Made by a program: the position numbers and the translations under genes
Assembly (NCBI GenBank): GCA_029781975.1
Contig: JAKOVQ010000025.1
Location: 77,001-141,000, forward strand
Length of the DNA: 64,000 bases
Direction: 5' to 3'
From: Acidobacteriota bacterium
GTDB lineage: Bacteria > Acidobacteriota > Thermoanaerobaculia > UBA5066
In this document: positions 7,904 to 16,537 of the stretch, piece after piece
Layout of the letters: every line of letters begins with the position of its first letter
How positions within the stretch are numbered: position 1 is the stretch's first letter
Notes under the pieces: generated by a model
Told to the model about the DNA's origin: nothing
The model's database searches: none
Seen by the model: only the letters and a program-made list of their open reading frames with translations

Positions 7904-8536
7904 ATGAAGCGCGCTCCCGCCCTCGCCGTCCTCGACTTCGCGGAGGTCCCCGCGGGGATCGACGCCACCGACGCCATGCTGAAGAAGGCGCCGATCGCCT
8001 TCTTCCGGTCGGGCACGATCACCCGCGGCCGCTACCTGACCCTCCTGGGCGGGACGCCCGCCTCGGTCGCCGAGGCGCTGGCCGAGGGGCTCGCCCGGGC
8101 CACCGGCCACGTCCTCGACCACGTCTTTCTGGCGGACGTCCATCCGCGGCTCGTCGAGGCCATCGAGTCCGTCGACGCCGTCGATGCCGACAACGGGCGG
8201 CGGACCGGGGCCGGCGGCCCCCTCCTCGTCCTGGAGACCGCCACCGTCTCCGCCAACGTCCTCGCCGTCGAGAAGGCCCTGAAGGGGACGCAGGTCGACC
8301 TCCTGGAGATCCGGCTCGGGGACGCCGGCCTCGCCGGCAAGGGGATCTCGCTCCTGACGGGCGAGCTCCACGAGCTGGAGGCGGCCGTCGACCTGGCGAC
8401 GGGGGCCCTCGGCCCGGCGGCCGGCTTCGCGTGGCGCCTCCTCGCGCGTCCCCACGACGCGCTCGGGCGGGAGCTGGCGCTCGGCTCGGCCTTCGCGTCG
8501 AGCCGCTTCGTCGACCTCGGCGGGGAGAAGGGCTGA
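7904..8536 (+). CDS. BMC-T shell protein (tandem BMC domains, single-layer type)
   Basis: A 210-residue tandem BMC protein, different from the first BMC-T. Each half carries the circular ATDAMLKKAP / ANVLAVEKALKG type helix, with GKGISLLTGELHELEAAV in the second half. It resembles the single-layer Haliangium trimer Hoch_5812 (my recollection). It begins two bases after the dehydrogenase stop and abuts the next BMC-P gene with no gap, so translation is tightly coupled. Its role should be facet tiling and possibly pore-mediated metabolite traffic. Confidence 0.9.
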   Translation: MKRAPALAVLDFAEVPAGIDATDAMLKKAPIAFFRSGTITRGRYLTLLGGTPASVAEALAEGLARATGHVLDHVFLADVHPRLVEAIESVDAVDADNGRRTGAGGPLLVLETATVSANVLAVEKALKGTQVDLLEIRLGDAGLAGKGISLLTGELHELEAAVDLATGALGPAAGFAWRLLARPHDALGRELALGSAFASSRFVDLGGEKG

Positions 8537-8848
8537 ATGCTCCTCGGCCGCGTCGTCGGGCGGGTCGTCCCGTGCGTCGTGACGCCGGGGCTCGAGGGGG
8601 TCCCGATGCTCCTCCTCCAGCCGCTCGACAAGACGGGCGCGCCGAAGGGGAAGACGCTCGTGGCCGCCGACCCGACGCGGATGGCGGGGCCGGGGGAGCT
8701 CGTGGCGTACGAAGGGGGGCGCGAGGCGGCCCTCCTCCTCGACCCCTGGTTCGTCCCCGTCGACCACGCGGTGGTCGGGATCGTCGACGCGCTCCATCTC
8801 GCCGGCGCGGCGCCGGCGCCCGGCCCGGAGGCGGGAGGGACGCCGTGA
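8537..8848 (+). CDS. BMC-P pentameric vertex protein, copy 2
   Basis: A 103-residue EutN/CcmL-family protein: GRVVGRVVPCVVTPGLEG at the N-terminus, PLDKTGAPKGKTLVAADP in the middle and DHAVVGIVDALHL near the end, plus a Pro/Gly-rich C-terminal tail of about 17 residues absent from the other two copies. Its ATG directly follows the preceding stop codon, and its own stop overlaps the next start in GTGA. Confidence 0.92.
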   Translation: MLLGRVVGRVVPCVVTPGLEGVPMLLLQPLDKTGAPKGKTLVAADPTRMAGPGELVAYEGGREAALLLDPWFVPVDHAVVGIVDALHLAGAAPAPGPEAGGTP

Positions 8849-9117
8849 TCACGGGGCGCGTCACCGGCGAGATCACCGCGACGATCCGGCACCCCTTCTA
8901 CGAGGGGAAGCGGCTCCTCGTGGTCGAGCGGACGGGCGCCGACGGCGTCCCGACCGGCGACTACGTCATCGCGATCGCCGCCGTCGAGGCCGGCGTCGGC
9001 GACCCGGTCCTCGTCCTCGACGAGGGGAACGGCGCCCGCCAGGTGGTCGGGTCGACCACGGCCCCGGTCCGGTCGGTGGTCGTCGGGATCCTCGACCGCG
9101 TCGACGAGGCGGGCTGA
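8845..9117 (+). CDS. BMC-P pentameric vertex protein, copy 3
   Basis: A 90-residue EutN/CcmL-family protein starting at a GTG that overlaps the stop of the second copy (GTGA). It shows the family pattern ITGRVTGEITATIRHPFYEG, LLVVERTGADG and RSVVVGILDRVDEA. It is the last gene of the BMC operon; no terminator is obvious in the 46 bases before the HAD gene. Confidence 0.92.
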   Translation: MITGRVTGEITATIRHPFYEGKRLLVVERTGADGVPTGDYVIAIAAVEAGVGDPVLVLDEGNGARQVVGSTTAPVRSVVVGILDRVDEAG

Positions 9118-9150
9118 GCGGCCCGGCTTCCCGATCCCGGCCCGCCCCCG

Positions 9151-9156
9151 TACGAT
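9151..9156 (+). promoter_or_regulatory. -10 element (TACGAT), leaderless start predicted for the HAD gene
   Basis: TACGAT ends seven bases before the GTG at 9164 and no ribosome binding site lies between. It would give the HAD/lipoprotein pair a promoter separate from the BMC operon. Confidence 0.5.
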
Positions 9157-9163
9157 CCGCCCG

Positions 9164-9871
9164 GTGAGCGGACGCCAGCTCCTCTTCTTCGACCTCGACG
9201 ACACGCTGCTCGACCACCGCGGGGCGGAGGAGGAGGCCCAGCGGGAGACCTTCGCGCGCTTCGCCTCCCTCTTCCTCGGGGTCTCGTTCGAGGCGTGGCT
9301 CTCCGCCTATCGCGAGGTGAACGGCGGCCTCTGGCTCGCGTACGGCCGCGGCGAGGTCGACCGGGAGACCCTCCACCGGCGCCGCTTCACCGACCCGCTC
9401 GCCAACCTCGGCCTCGACGCGTCGCGGGGAGGCGAGATGGGGGCCTTCTACCTCGAGCGGTATCGCGACGCCTGGCGGCTCAACGAGGGGGCCGAGGAGG
9501 CGCTCGCGCAGGCGTCGGGGCTCGGGACCGTCGGCGTCCTCTCGAACGGCTTCCGCGACCTGCAGCGCGCCAAGCTCGAGCGGTTCGACCTCGGGCGCTG
9601 GGTCGAGCACGTCGTCCTCTCGGAGGAGGTCGGCTCGATGAAGCCGGCGCGCGAGATCTTCGACGCCGCGGTCCGGACCTCCCTGGGGCCCGGCGGCTCC
9701 AACGGGACCGGCGTCCGGAAGGTCTACGTCGGCGACTCCTTCGAGACGGACGTCGTCGGGGCCCGGCGGGCGGGCTGGCTCCCGGTCTTCTACAACCCGC
9801 GGCGCGAGCGGCTCGCCTTCCCGGCGCTCTTCGTCACGCGCCTCGCGGACCTGGGCCCGATCCTGTCGTGA
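9164..9871 (+). CDS. HAD-superfamily hydrolase (subfamily IA, YjjG/phosphatase-like)
   Basis: A 235-residue cytosolic phosphatase of the haloacid dehalogenase superfamily. Motif I is FFDLDDTLLDH (nucleophile Asp), motif II is VLSNGF, motif III is the Lys in SMKPAREIF and motif IV is YVGDSFETDVVGARRAG. A helical cap lies between motifs I and II. The nearest functional class is YjjG-like nucleotidase, but the substrate cannot be read from sequence. It follows the BMC genes by 46 bases yet appears to have its own promoter; a link to BMC sugar phosphates is only a possibility. It overlaps the next gene by GTGA. Confidence 0.88.
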   Translation: MSGRQLLFFDLDDTLLDHRGAEEEAQRETFARFASLFLGVSFEAWLSAYREVNGGLWLAYGRGEVDRETLHRRRFTDPLANLGLDASRGGEMGAFYLERYRDAWRLNEGAEEALAQASGLGTVGVLSNGFRDLQRAKLERFDLGRWVEHVVLSEEVGSMKPAREIFDAAVRTSLGPGGSNGTGVRKVYVGDSFETDVVGARRAGWLPVFYNPRRERLAFPALFVTRLADLGPILS

Positions 9872-10578
9872 GGCGGGGCGTTCCGGCGGCCGTCGCGCTC
9901 GCGACCGCGGCGACCCTCGCGGCGGGGGGCTGCGGCTCCTCCGGCTGGAGCGCGGTCCGGAGCGTCGCGACGCCGGCGGGGGAGGCTCGCCTCTTCGTCC
10001 CGCGCCTCTATGCGCCGGTCGTGCCGGGGTCGATCTATCCCGACCGGACGCGCCCGATCCCGGCGCGCGGGCGCCCCGCCGTCGTCGTCGTCGGCTCGCG
10101 CGGCGGGGCGCTCTCCCGCCTCGGACGGGACGGGCTCGCGCCGCTGGCCGAGCGGGGCCTGGTGGTCGTCCGCCCTCCCGCCGGGCCCGACCCGCTCGCC
10201 GCCGCCCGCGCGGCGGCGTCGGCGCTCGCCTCGGAGCCCGAGACCGCCGGGGGGCGCGTCGGGCTCCTGGTGGAGGACGCATCGCCGGAGGTGGCCCGGT
10301 CGGCCGCCGCCGATCCGGCCTATGCGGCCGTGGCGTTCCTGGCCTTCCGTCCCGCGGTCTCCCCCGGCGAGAGCGCCCGGCCTCCGGGCGCCGGGCGGCT
10401 CCTCGTCGCGAACGTCGCCGGCCCGGACGGGCCCTCGCGGGAGACGACCGGGCGGCTGGCGGCCTGGCTCGGCGCGCCCGCGGTCGAGAAGTGGTACCTG
10501 CCCGTCGAGGGGAGGCTCCCGTCCGAGTCGGTGAGGGACGCGGTGGAGTGGCTCGCGGCGGCGCTCCTTCGCCGCTGA
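9868..10578 (+). CDS. Putative lipoprotein with an alpha/beta-hydrolase-like core
   Basis: A 236-residue exported protein. The first residues form a lipoprotein signal with lipobox LAAGGC. The mature part is Ala/Arg-rich, with a strand pattern ([39 protein letters not shown]) resembling a degenerate alpha/beta-hydrolase fold, but no clear Ser nucleophile elbow is seen. The start GTG overlaps the HAD stop. The function is unknown. The gene ends ten bases from the convergent MgtC/DUF4010 gene. Confidence 0.7.
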   Translation: MRRGVPAAVALATAATLAAGGCGSSGWSAVRSVATPAGEARLFVPRLYAPVVPGSIYPDRTRPIPARGRPAVVVVGSRGGALSRLGRDGLAPLAERGLVVVRPPAGPDPLAAARAAASALASEPETAGGRVGLLVEDASPEVARSAAADPAYAAVAFLAFRPAVSPGESARPPGAGRLLVANVAGPDGPSRETTGRLAAWLGAPAVEKWYLPVEGRLPSESVRDAVEWLAAALLRR

Positions 10579-10587
10579 CTCCTCGAA

Positions 10588-11892
10588 TCAGGGGAGCGCG
10601 AAGGCCGCGGCGCCGGCGGCGAGGATCGCGCCGGTCGCGAGGAGGGCCGGCCGGCGGAGCTCCTTCGCCCCGAGGGTGAGGATGAGGCCGCACTTCGTCA
10701 GGGTGTTGGCGAGGGCGGCGATCACGATGGCGCCCGTCGCCACCTCCTTGCTTTCCGTCTTCGCGTACTGCGCCATCGACAGGGTGATCGCGTCGACGTC
10801 CGTCAGCCCCGCGAGGGCGGCGATGGCGTAGAGGCCGCGGCCGGGGAGGTACGCCTGGGCGACCTTGACGACGAGGAGGACCAGCGCGAAGAACGCGGCA
10901 AACTTCACGGCCGAGGTGAGGCTGAACGGGTTCGACAGCGGCACCTCGGGAGCTCCGGCGTTCTCTCCCGGCTTCCCCGCGTCGCGGGGCGCGGTCCCCC
11001 GCCGGAAGTAGAGGGCGGCGAGGGCGGCGCACGCGACCCCCATCGCCCCGAACGGGACCGCGACGTCCATGACGAGGTCCCGGTTGACGACGGCCACCTC
11101 GACGACGACCCGGACGAACATCACGCCCCAGGCGATGAGGATCCCGCCGACGAGCGCGAGGGGCGGGGCGCCCCCGGCTTGCTCCCGGCTCCGCCTGGAG
11201 AAGGAGAGGGTGACGGCGGTGGAGGAGGCGAGGCCCCCGGCGAGCCCGGTGACGGCCGTCCCCCGCGCGGCCCCGAGCCAGCGCGTGGCGACGTAGCCGA
11301 TGAGCGACAGGCTCGAGATGAGGAGGACGAGCTTCCAGAGGGAGTAGGGGTTGAGCGCGCCCCACGGGTCGACCGGCCGGTTCGGCAGGAACGGCAGGAC
11401 GATGAACGTGGCGATCAGGAGCCTCAGGCCGGCGAAGACGTCGTGCCATCCGAGCCGGTCGATCAGCCGGTGGAGGGGCTGCTTGTAGGCCAGGACGGTG
11501 GCCGTCGCGATCGCCAGGATGACCGCGAGGGCCTCCTGTCCCAGCGTCGTCAGGGCGCCGAGGAGGTAGACGACGAAGACCGCGCCCTCGGTCGTCATCC
11601 CGAGCGAGTCCGGGGAGCCCGGCGACCGCCGGTTCTCGGCGGCGTAGCCGGCGACGACCGCGGCCGCCACGGCGACGAGGCCGGCGACGAGGAGCCAGGG
11701 AGTCCCGAGGGCGTTCGAGATCCAGGCGGCCACCGCGCCCGTCTCGGCGACGAGGATGAACGTCCGGAGCCCCTGGGCCCCGGGCGTCCCGTCCTCCTGG
11801 AGGCGCTTCTCCCGCTCGACGCCGACGAGCGCGCCGATCAGGAGCGCCAGCCCGAACTGCTGGAGGGTGGCGAGGTCGGGCCCGCCGGGCAT
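10588..11892 (-). CDS. MgtC/SapB N-terminal domain plus DUF4010 membrane protein
   Basis: A 434-residue inner-membrane protein with about a dozen hydrophobic segments. The N-terminal part (LATLQQFGLALLIGALVGVEREKR) is an MgtC/SapB-type domain; the remainder is DUF4010, ending LTDVDAITLSMAQYAK and further helices. Such proteins are widespread and of unproven function, possibly transport or Mg2+-related. The ATG at 11892 is chosen because homology begins there and a TATCCT hexamer lies six bases upstream; the open frame continues further upstream without family similarity. Confidence 0.85.
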   Translation of the reverse strand: MPGGPDLATLQQFGLALLIGALVGVEREKRLQEDGTPGAQGLRTFILVAETGAVAAWISNALGTPWLLVAGLVAVAAAVVAGYAAENRRSPGSPDSLGMTTEGAVFVVYLLGALTTLGQEALAVILAIATATVLAYKQPLHRLIDRLGWHDVFAGLRLLIATFIVLPFLPNRPVDPWGALNPYSLWKLVLLISSLSLIGYVATRWLGAARGTAVTGLAGGLASSTAVTLSFSRRSREQAGGAPPLALVGGILIAWGVMFVRVVVEVAVVNRDLVMDVAVPFGAMGVACAALAALYFRRGTAPRDAGKPGENAGAPEVPLSNPFSLTSAVKFAAFFALVLLVVKVAQAYLPGRGLYAIAALAGLTDVDAITLSMAQYAKTESKEVATGAIVIAALANTLTKCGLILTLGAKELRRPALLATGAILAAGAAAFALP

Positions 11893-11898
11893 GGGGAG

Positions 11899-11904
11899 AG
11901 GATA
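11899..11904 (-). promoter_or_regulatory. -10 element (TATCCT), leaderless start predicted for the MgtC/DUF4010 gene
   Basis: On the minus strand TATCCT is followed by CTCCCC and the ATG, with no ribosome binding site. It fits the leaderless pattern seen at other first genes. Confidence 0.5.
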
Positions 11905-11970
11905 GATCAGGCGGCGGACGGCGACGGGTCCGAAGTCGGGGATTCGGACGGCGGAATCCCGGCGGGGGAG

Positions 11971-11984
11971 GTGACGTGCGTCAT
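11971..11984. promoter_or_regulatory. CRP-type palindrome (GTGA-N6-TCAT, one mismatch)
   Basis: GTGACGTGCGTCAT is an imperfect member of a GTGA-N6-TCAC set found at four places in this window. It lies between the divergent MgtC/DUF4010 and DUF6448 genes. No well-placed -10 was found at about 30 bases on either side, so its target is uncertain. Confidence 0.35.
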
Positions 11985-12073
11985 GCGGGAGGGGGATCGG
12001 AGGTGGACCGGGTGCCGCGGCTCCTCCAGAGTCGCCGTGACGCCGGGAGAGCCTCCCGACGGAAAGGAGCCCC

Positions 12074-12694
12074 ATGACCCGAACCGCACGCTCCCCGCGC
12101 CGGACCGTCCTGCCGTTCGCCCCCCTGCTCCTGACCCTCCTCCTCCCGGCGCGGCTCCTCGCGCACTGCGACTCGGTCGGGGGGCCGGTCGCCGCCGACG
12201 CGCGGGCGGCCCTGGCCGCGGGCGACCCCGCCGCCGTCCTGAAGTGGGTCGGGCCCTCCCAGGAAGCCGAGCTCCGCGACGCCTTCACCCGCACCCTCGC
12301 CGTCCGCAAGGCAGGGGGAGACGCGCGGGCCCTCGCCGACACCTGGTTCCTCGAGACCGCGATCCGCCTCCACCGCGCATCGGAGGGGGCGCCCTACACC
12401 GGCGTCAAGCCGGCTGGCGGAGAGCCCGCCTTCATCGCGAAGGTCGAGGGCGCCCTCGACGCCGGCTCCATCGACGCGTTCGCGCGGCTCGTCGGCGAGC
12501 ACGCGTCGGCCGGCGTGAAGGCGCGGTTCGCCGCGGCCCTTTCGGCTCGGCGGGAGGCGGGCAGGGGAGTCGCCGAGGGACGGGCGTGGGTCGCCGCGTA
12601 CGTCGACCTGATGCACTACGTCGAGGCGGTGGTCGCGGCCGTCCACGCCGAGGCCGGGCACGCTCACGCCCCGGCTCCCGCCCACGCCGACTGA
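12074..12694 (+). CDS. DUF6448-type secreted protein
   Basis: A 206-residue exported protein with an N-terminal signal peptide (VLPFAPLLLTLLLPARLLA). The mature sequence begins HCDSVGGPVAADARAAL and carries conserved blocks LADTWFLETAIRLHRASEGA and PYTGVKPAGG that match the DUF6448 family as I recall it. It ends in a His/Ala/Pro-rich tail (GHAHAPAPAHAD), which could bind metal. The ATG is supported by GGAAAGGAG upstream. The family function is unknown. It stands alone, with a possible CRP-type site about 90 bases upstream. Confidence 0.8.
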   Translation: MTRTARSPRRTVLPFAPLLLTLLLPARLLAHCDSVGGPVAADARAALAAGDPAAVLKWVGPSQEAELRDAFTRTLAVRKAGGDARALADTWFLETAIRLHRASEGAPYTGVKPAGGEPAFIAKVEGALDAGSIDAFARLVGEHASAGVKARFAAALSARREAGRGVAEGRAWVAAYVDLMHYVEAVVAAVHAEAGHAHAPAPAHAD

Positions 12695-12723
12695 CCTCGT
12701 CCCGGAAGGGGGGGGCGAGCCCG

Positions 12724-12729
12724 TATCAT
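12724..12729 (+). promoter_or_regulatory. -10 element (TATCAT), leaderless start predicted
   Basis: TATCAT ends ten bases before the ATG at 12740; the spacer CCCCGGGGTC has no ribosome binding site. Confidence 0.5.
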
Positions 12730-12739
12730 CCCCGGGGTC

Positions 12740-13726
12740 ATGCGCTTCGTCCCCCTGGCCGAGATCCGGGAGCTCCTCGACCCGCGGGAGCTGATCGACG
12801 TGGTGCGGGAAGCGCTCCTCGCCCATGGACGGGGGGAGGGGCAGGCGCCGCCGCCGCTCCTCCTCGACGTCCCCGAATCGCACGGCGAGGTCCAGGTGAA
12901 GGCCGCGTACCGGGAAGGGGGACCCCGCTTCGTCGTCAAGGTGGCCGGGGGCTTCTACGGCCGCGGGCGCCCCCAGGACGGGGTCTCCACGAGCACGGGG
13001 CTCGTCCTCCTCTTCGACGCGCGCAGCGGCGACCCGGTCGCCTGTCTCGCCGACGACGGCCTCCTGACGGACAACCGGACGGCCGCCGTGGCGGCGCTCA
13101 CCGCCCACGAGCTGGGGCGGGACGACCGGGTCCTCGGGCTCCTCGGGACGGGCGTCCTGGCGCGCCTGATGGCCGTCTACCACGCCGCCGTCCTCCCCCT
13201 CTCGACCGTCTGGATCTGGGGGAGGACGCCGGGGCGAGTCGAAGGGCTCGCCCGGGACCTGGGGAAGCTGGTCCCGGACGCGGACGTGAGGGTCGCCAGC
13301 TCGCCGGCGGCGCTGGCGCGGGAGTGCCGTCTCGTGGTGACGGTCACGCACGGCCGGGCGCCGGTCCTCGTGGCGGGTGACCTCCTCGCCGGGACGCACG
13401 TCTCGGCGGTGGGGGCCGACGCCCCGGGCAAGCAGGAGCTCGACCCCGAGATCCTCCGGCACGCCTCGCTCCTCCTCGTCGACTCGCTCGCGCAGTGCCT
13501 CGCCTGCGGCGAGGCGCAGCACGGCGGGAGCGGGGGGGCCCACGTCCGCGAGCTCGGCTCGTTCGTCCTCGAGCCCGAGCCCTACGACCGGGCCGGGATC
13601 ACGGTGGCCGACTTCAGCGGCCTCCCCCTCCTGGACCTCTTCACCGCCGAGCACGTCTTCCGGAAGTGGAGCGCCCGCGCCGGGGCGCCCCCGCCGGGGA
13701 GCCCATCCGAGGAGAGCACCGCGTGA
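12740..13726 (+). CDS. Ornithine cyclodeaminase / mu-crystallin family dehydrogenase
   Basis: A 328-residue NAD(P)-dependent protein of the OCD/mu-crystallin family, whose members act on amino or imino acids (ornithine, alanine, ketimines). The family signature STSTGLVLLFDARSGDPVA precedes TDNRTAAVAAL and the Rossmann turn LGLLGTGVLARLM. The C-terminal VSAVGADAPGKQELDPEIL is typical. The exact substrate cannot be assigned; L-alanine dehydrogenase-like or ketimine reductase activity is as likely as ornithine cyclodeaminase. The stop overlaps the start of the multiheme cytochrome gene (GTGA), an unexpected partner. Confidence 0.88.
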   Translation: MRFVPLAEIRELLDPRELIDVVREALLAHGRGEGQAPPPLLLDVPESHGEVQVKAAYREGGPRFVVKVAGGFYGRGRPQDGVSTSTGLVLLFDARSGDPVACLADDGLLTDNRTAAVAALTAHELGRDDRVLGLLGTGVLARLMAVYHAAVLPLSTVWIWGRTPGRVEGLARDLGKLVPDADVRVASSPAALARECRLVVTVTHGRAPVLVAGDLLAGTHVSAVGADAPGKQELDPEILRHASLLLVDSLAQCLACGEAQHGGSGGAHVRELGSFVLEPEPYDRAGITVADFSGLPLLDLFTAEHVFRKWSARAGAPPPGSPSEESTA

Positions 13727-16527
13727 GCAGCACAGCCGCGAGCCGGGAGTCCACCGTCCGCGCGAAGGGAGTCCTCCTCCCGTGGCAGAGGCGGCTCTAC
13801 GCCGTCGTCCTGGGGGCCGTCGGCCTGATGGCGGCGAACTCCATCTACCTCCTCGCCTTCACGAAGATCTCGTCGTTCTTCATGGCGATGCTCCTCCTGC
13901 ACCTCGCGCTGGGGCTCCTCCTCGTCGTGCCGTTCCTGGCCTTCGCCCTGACGCACGGGAGCCGGATGCTCCGCGCCATCCGGAACCCGCGCGCCAAGGC
14001 CGCGGGGATCGCGGTCTTCACCCTCGCCGTCGTCTGCGTGGCGACGGGCGTCACGATGGCGCTGAAGGGCGCCACGCTGACGAACCGCCCGGTCTACCTC
14101 GCGCACGTCTTCGCCATTCCGCTCGCGCTGGTCGCCTTCATCCTCCACAGGCGCGCCGCCGTCCACCAGATGGCCTTCCGCCGCTTCGCGGTGTGGGGCG
14201 GCGTCGTGGCCGCGTTCCTCGTGGCGATGGGGGTGATGCACAAGCTCGAGAGGCCCCCGCGCCGGGTCGCGAACCTGAACGGCGACACCCAGTTCTTCCT
14301 GTCGTCCGCCGAGACCTGGAACGGGGGGCTCCTGGACGGGAAGAAGCTCGCGGCGAACGCCTACTGCCAGGAGTGCCACCCCGACTCCTACCGGCGCTGG
14401 GAGGTCAGCGCGCACCGCTTCTCCTCGTTCAACAACCCCTTCTACCGGCGGGCCATCGAGCTGATGGCCGACCGGGTTGGACGCGAGAAGACGAAGTGGT
14501 GCGCCGGCTGCCACGACCCGGTCGTCCTCTTCACGGGCCAGATGGGGAAGGCGACGCTCCACACCTTCACCTACGACCAGTTCGAGGCGCAGCAGGGGCT
14601 GACGTGCATGGCCTGCCACTCCATCGTGGACGTCAAGGACACGAGGGGGAACGGCGGCTACGTCATCGAGGAGGCGCGGCAGTACCCGTTCGCCTTCTCG
14701 ACGAGCCCGGCCCTCAGGGAGGTCAACAAGCTCCTGATCCGGATGGAGCCGTCGCTCCACCGGCAGACCTTCATGAAGCCCTTCATGCGGACGCCGGAGT
14801 TCTGCGCGACCTGCCACAAGGTGGCGCTCCTCCCCCCGCTGAACGACTACCGGTGGCTCCGGGGGCAGAACCACTACGACACCTGGTACGACTCCGGCGT
14901 CTCCCGGCGCGGCGTGAGGTCCTTCTACGACGCGCCGCAGCCGAAGGCGTGCCGCGACTGCCACCTCCCGCTCCTCGCCTCGAAGGAGTTCGGGAACCGG
15001 GGCGGGAAGGTCCACGACCACCTTTTCCCCGCGGCGAACACCGCGCTCCCCGCGATCCGCGGCGACCGGGCGACGATCGACGACATCCGGAAGAAGGTCC
15101 TCGAGAAGTCGCTGTCGGTGGACCTCTTCGCCCTCAGGCGCGGGGGGAAGACGGTCGTCCTCGGCCCGTCCCTCCCCGCCCTGAAGCCGGGAGAGACGGT
15201 CGACGTCGAGGTCGTGGTCCGGACTCGGACGCTCGGCCACCCGTTCACCCAGGGGACCGCCGACAGCAACGAGGCGTGGGTCGCGTTCGGGGTGCGGAAC
15301 GGCGACCGGACGCTTGTGGAGTCTGGGACCCTCGACGCCGACGGACGGCTCGACCCGGCGGCCGACACGCTGAGCCAGGTCGTCGTGGCCCACGACGGCT
15401 CCCACATGGACCGTCGGCAGCCGCAGGACGTCCACGTCCCGCTCGTCAACAACCAGATCCCGCCCGGCGCCGCCCGGATCGTCCACTACCGGTTCACGGT
15501 CCCCGCGGACGCGACGGGGAGCGTCACGCTCACGGCGTCGGCCAACTACCGGAAGTTCTCCCGCGACTACTCGATCTTCGTCGGCGGTAAGGACGCGCCG
15601 CCTCTCCCCGTGACGGTGATCTCGAAGGACGCCGTCACCCTCCCGGTCGCTCCCGCCCCGGACGGCGTCCTCGCCGGGGAGGCCCCGCGCGGCAACCCCG
15701 ACTGGCCCGAGAGGCCGTGGCTGAGGTGGAACGACTACGGCATCGGGCTCCTCCTCCAGGGAGACCTCACCGGCGCGTCCGCCGCCTTCACCGAGGTGAC
15801 GCGGCTCGCGCCGGACAAGCCGGACGGCCCCGTGAACCTCGCGCGGACGAAGATCCAGGAGGGGGACCTCCCCGCGGCCAAGGCGGCCCTCGCCCGGGCC
15901 GAGCGGGTGAAGCCCGGCTTCGCCAAGACCGCCTTCTTCCGGGCGATGGTCTCCAAGGAGGAGGGGCGGCTCGACGACGCGCTCGCCGACCTCCGCGCGG
16001 TCGAGGCCTCCTACCCGCTGGACCGGAACGTCCTCAACCAGCATGCCCGAATCCTCTACCTCGCCGGCCGCTACGCCGAGGCGCTCCCCTTCATCGACCG
16101 GGTCCTGGCGATCGACTCGGAGGACCTCGCGGCCCACTACAACGCCATGCTCTGCCTGAAGGCGCTCGGCCGGCGCGACGACGCCGCGGCCGAGGAGGCG
16201 TGGTACCGCTACTTCAAGGACGACGAGCAGGCCCGCTCCATCATGGTCGGGCTCCGGCAGGAGGACCCCTTCTTCAACCGCGAGTCGCTCCCCGTCCACG
16301 TCCACGACGAGGCCGCCCCGGCGAAGGCCGGGCCCCCGCCGTGGATCGCCGAGATCGGCCCGAAGGGGTACGCGTACCAGGGGAACGCCCCCGCGAACGA
16401 GATGGTCCTGAAGGACGACCGCCCGAGGGGGGCGCCCCGGCCGTTCGCCCGCCCCGACACGGGCGAGCGGAAGGCCGCCGCGGCGAAGCCGCCGGTCCCG
16501 GTGGCGGCGGCGGTCGCGCCGCGGTAG
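13723..16527 (+). CDS. Membrane multiheme c-type cytochrome with C-terminal TPR repeats
   Basis: A 934-residue protein. The N-terminus has about five membrane helices (residues about 27-170), resembling a membrane quinol-interacting or anchor domain. A periplasmic region follows with five heme c motifs: CQECH (Cys215), CAGCH (260), CMACH (295), CATCH (361) and CRDCH (410), the cytochrome c-554/octaheme-like multiheme style. A beta-rich domain (about 460-620) precedes three to four TPR units (about 660-820) and a Pro/Ala tail. The combination suggests electron transfer across the membrane with a protein-docking tail. The start overlaps the OCD stop. The partner reductase is not in the window. 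Confidence 0.87.
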   Translation: MSSTAASRESTVRAKGVLLPWQRRLYAVVLGAVGLMAANSIYLLAFTKISSFFMAMLLLHLALGLLLVVPFLAFALTHGSRMLRAIRNPRAKAAGIAVFTLAVVCVATGVTMALKGATLTNRPVYLAHVFAIPLALVAFILHRRAAVHQMAFRRFAVWGGVVAAFLVAMGVMHKLERPPRRVANLNGDTQFFLSSAETWNGGLLDGKKLAANAYCQECHPDSYRRWEVSAHRFSSFNNPFYRRAIELMADRVGREKTKWCAGCHDPVVLFTGQMGKATLHTFTYDQFEAQQGLTCMACHSIVDVKDTRGNGGYVIEEARQYPFAFSTSPALREVNKLLIRMEPSLHRQTFMKPFMRTPEFCATCHKVALLPPLNDYRWLRGQNHYDTWYDSGVSRRGVRSFYDAPQPKACRDCHLPLLASKEFGNRGGKVHDHLFPAANTALPAIRGDRATIDDIRKKVLEKSLSVDLFALRRGGKTVVLGPSLPALKPGETVDVEVVVRTRTLGHPFTQGTADSNEAWVAFGVRNGDRTLVESGTLDADGRLDPAADTLSQVVVAHDGSHMDRRQPQDVHVPLVNNQIPPGAARIVHYRFTVPADATGSVTLTASANYRKFSRDYSIFVGGKDAPPLPVTVISKDAVTLPVAPAPDGVLAGEAPRGNPDWPERPWLRWNDYGIGLLLQGDLTGASAAFTEVTRLAPDKPDGPVNLARTKIQEGDLPAAKAALARAERVKPGFAKTAFFRAMVSKEEGRLDDALADLRAVEASYPLDRNVLNQHARILYLAGRYAEALPFIDRVLAIDSEDLAAHYNAMLCLKALGRRDDAAAEEAWYRYFKDDEQARSIMVGLRQEDPFFNRESLPVHVHDEAAPAKAGPPPWIAEIGPKGYAYQGNAPANEMVLKDDRPRGAPRPFARPDTGERKAAAAKPPVPVAAAVAPR

Positions 16528-16537
16528 GGGCGTCCTC

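Noticed and set aside
9164-10578. HAD phosphatase and lipoprotein as members of the BMC operon
   Set aside because: They follow within 46 bases, but the HAD gene has its own -10 element, the phosphatase lacks an encapsulation helix and the lipoprotein is exported.
13582-16305. A 900-codon minus-strand frame opposite the multiheme cytochrome
   Set aside because: The plus strand carries heme motifs and TPR repeats; the minus frame is low-complexity and lacks any recognisable motif.
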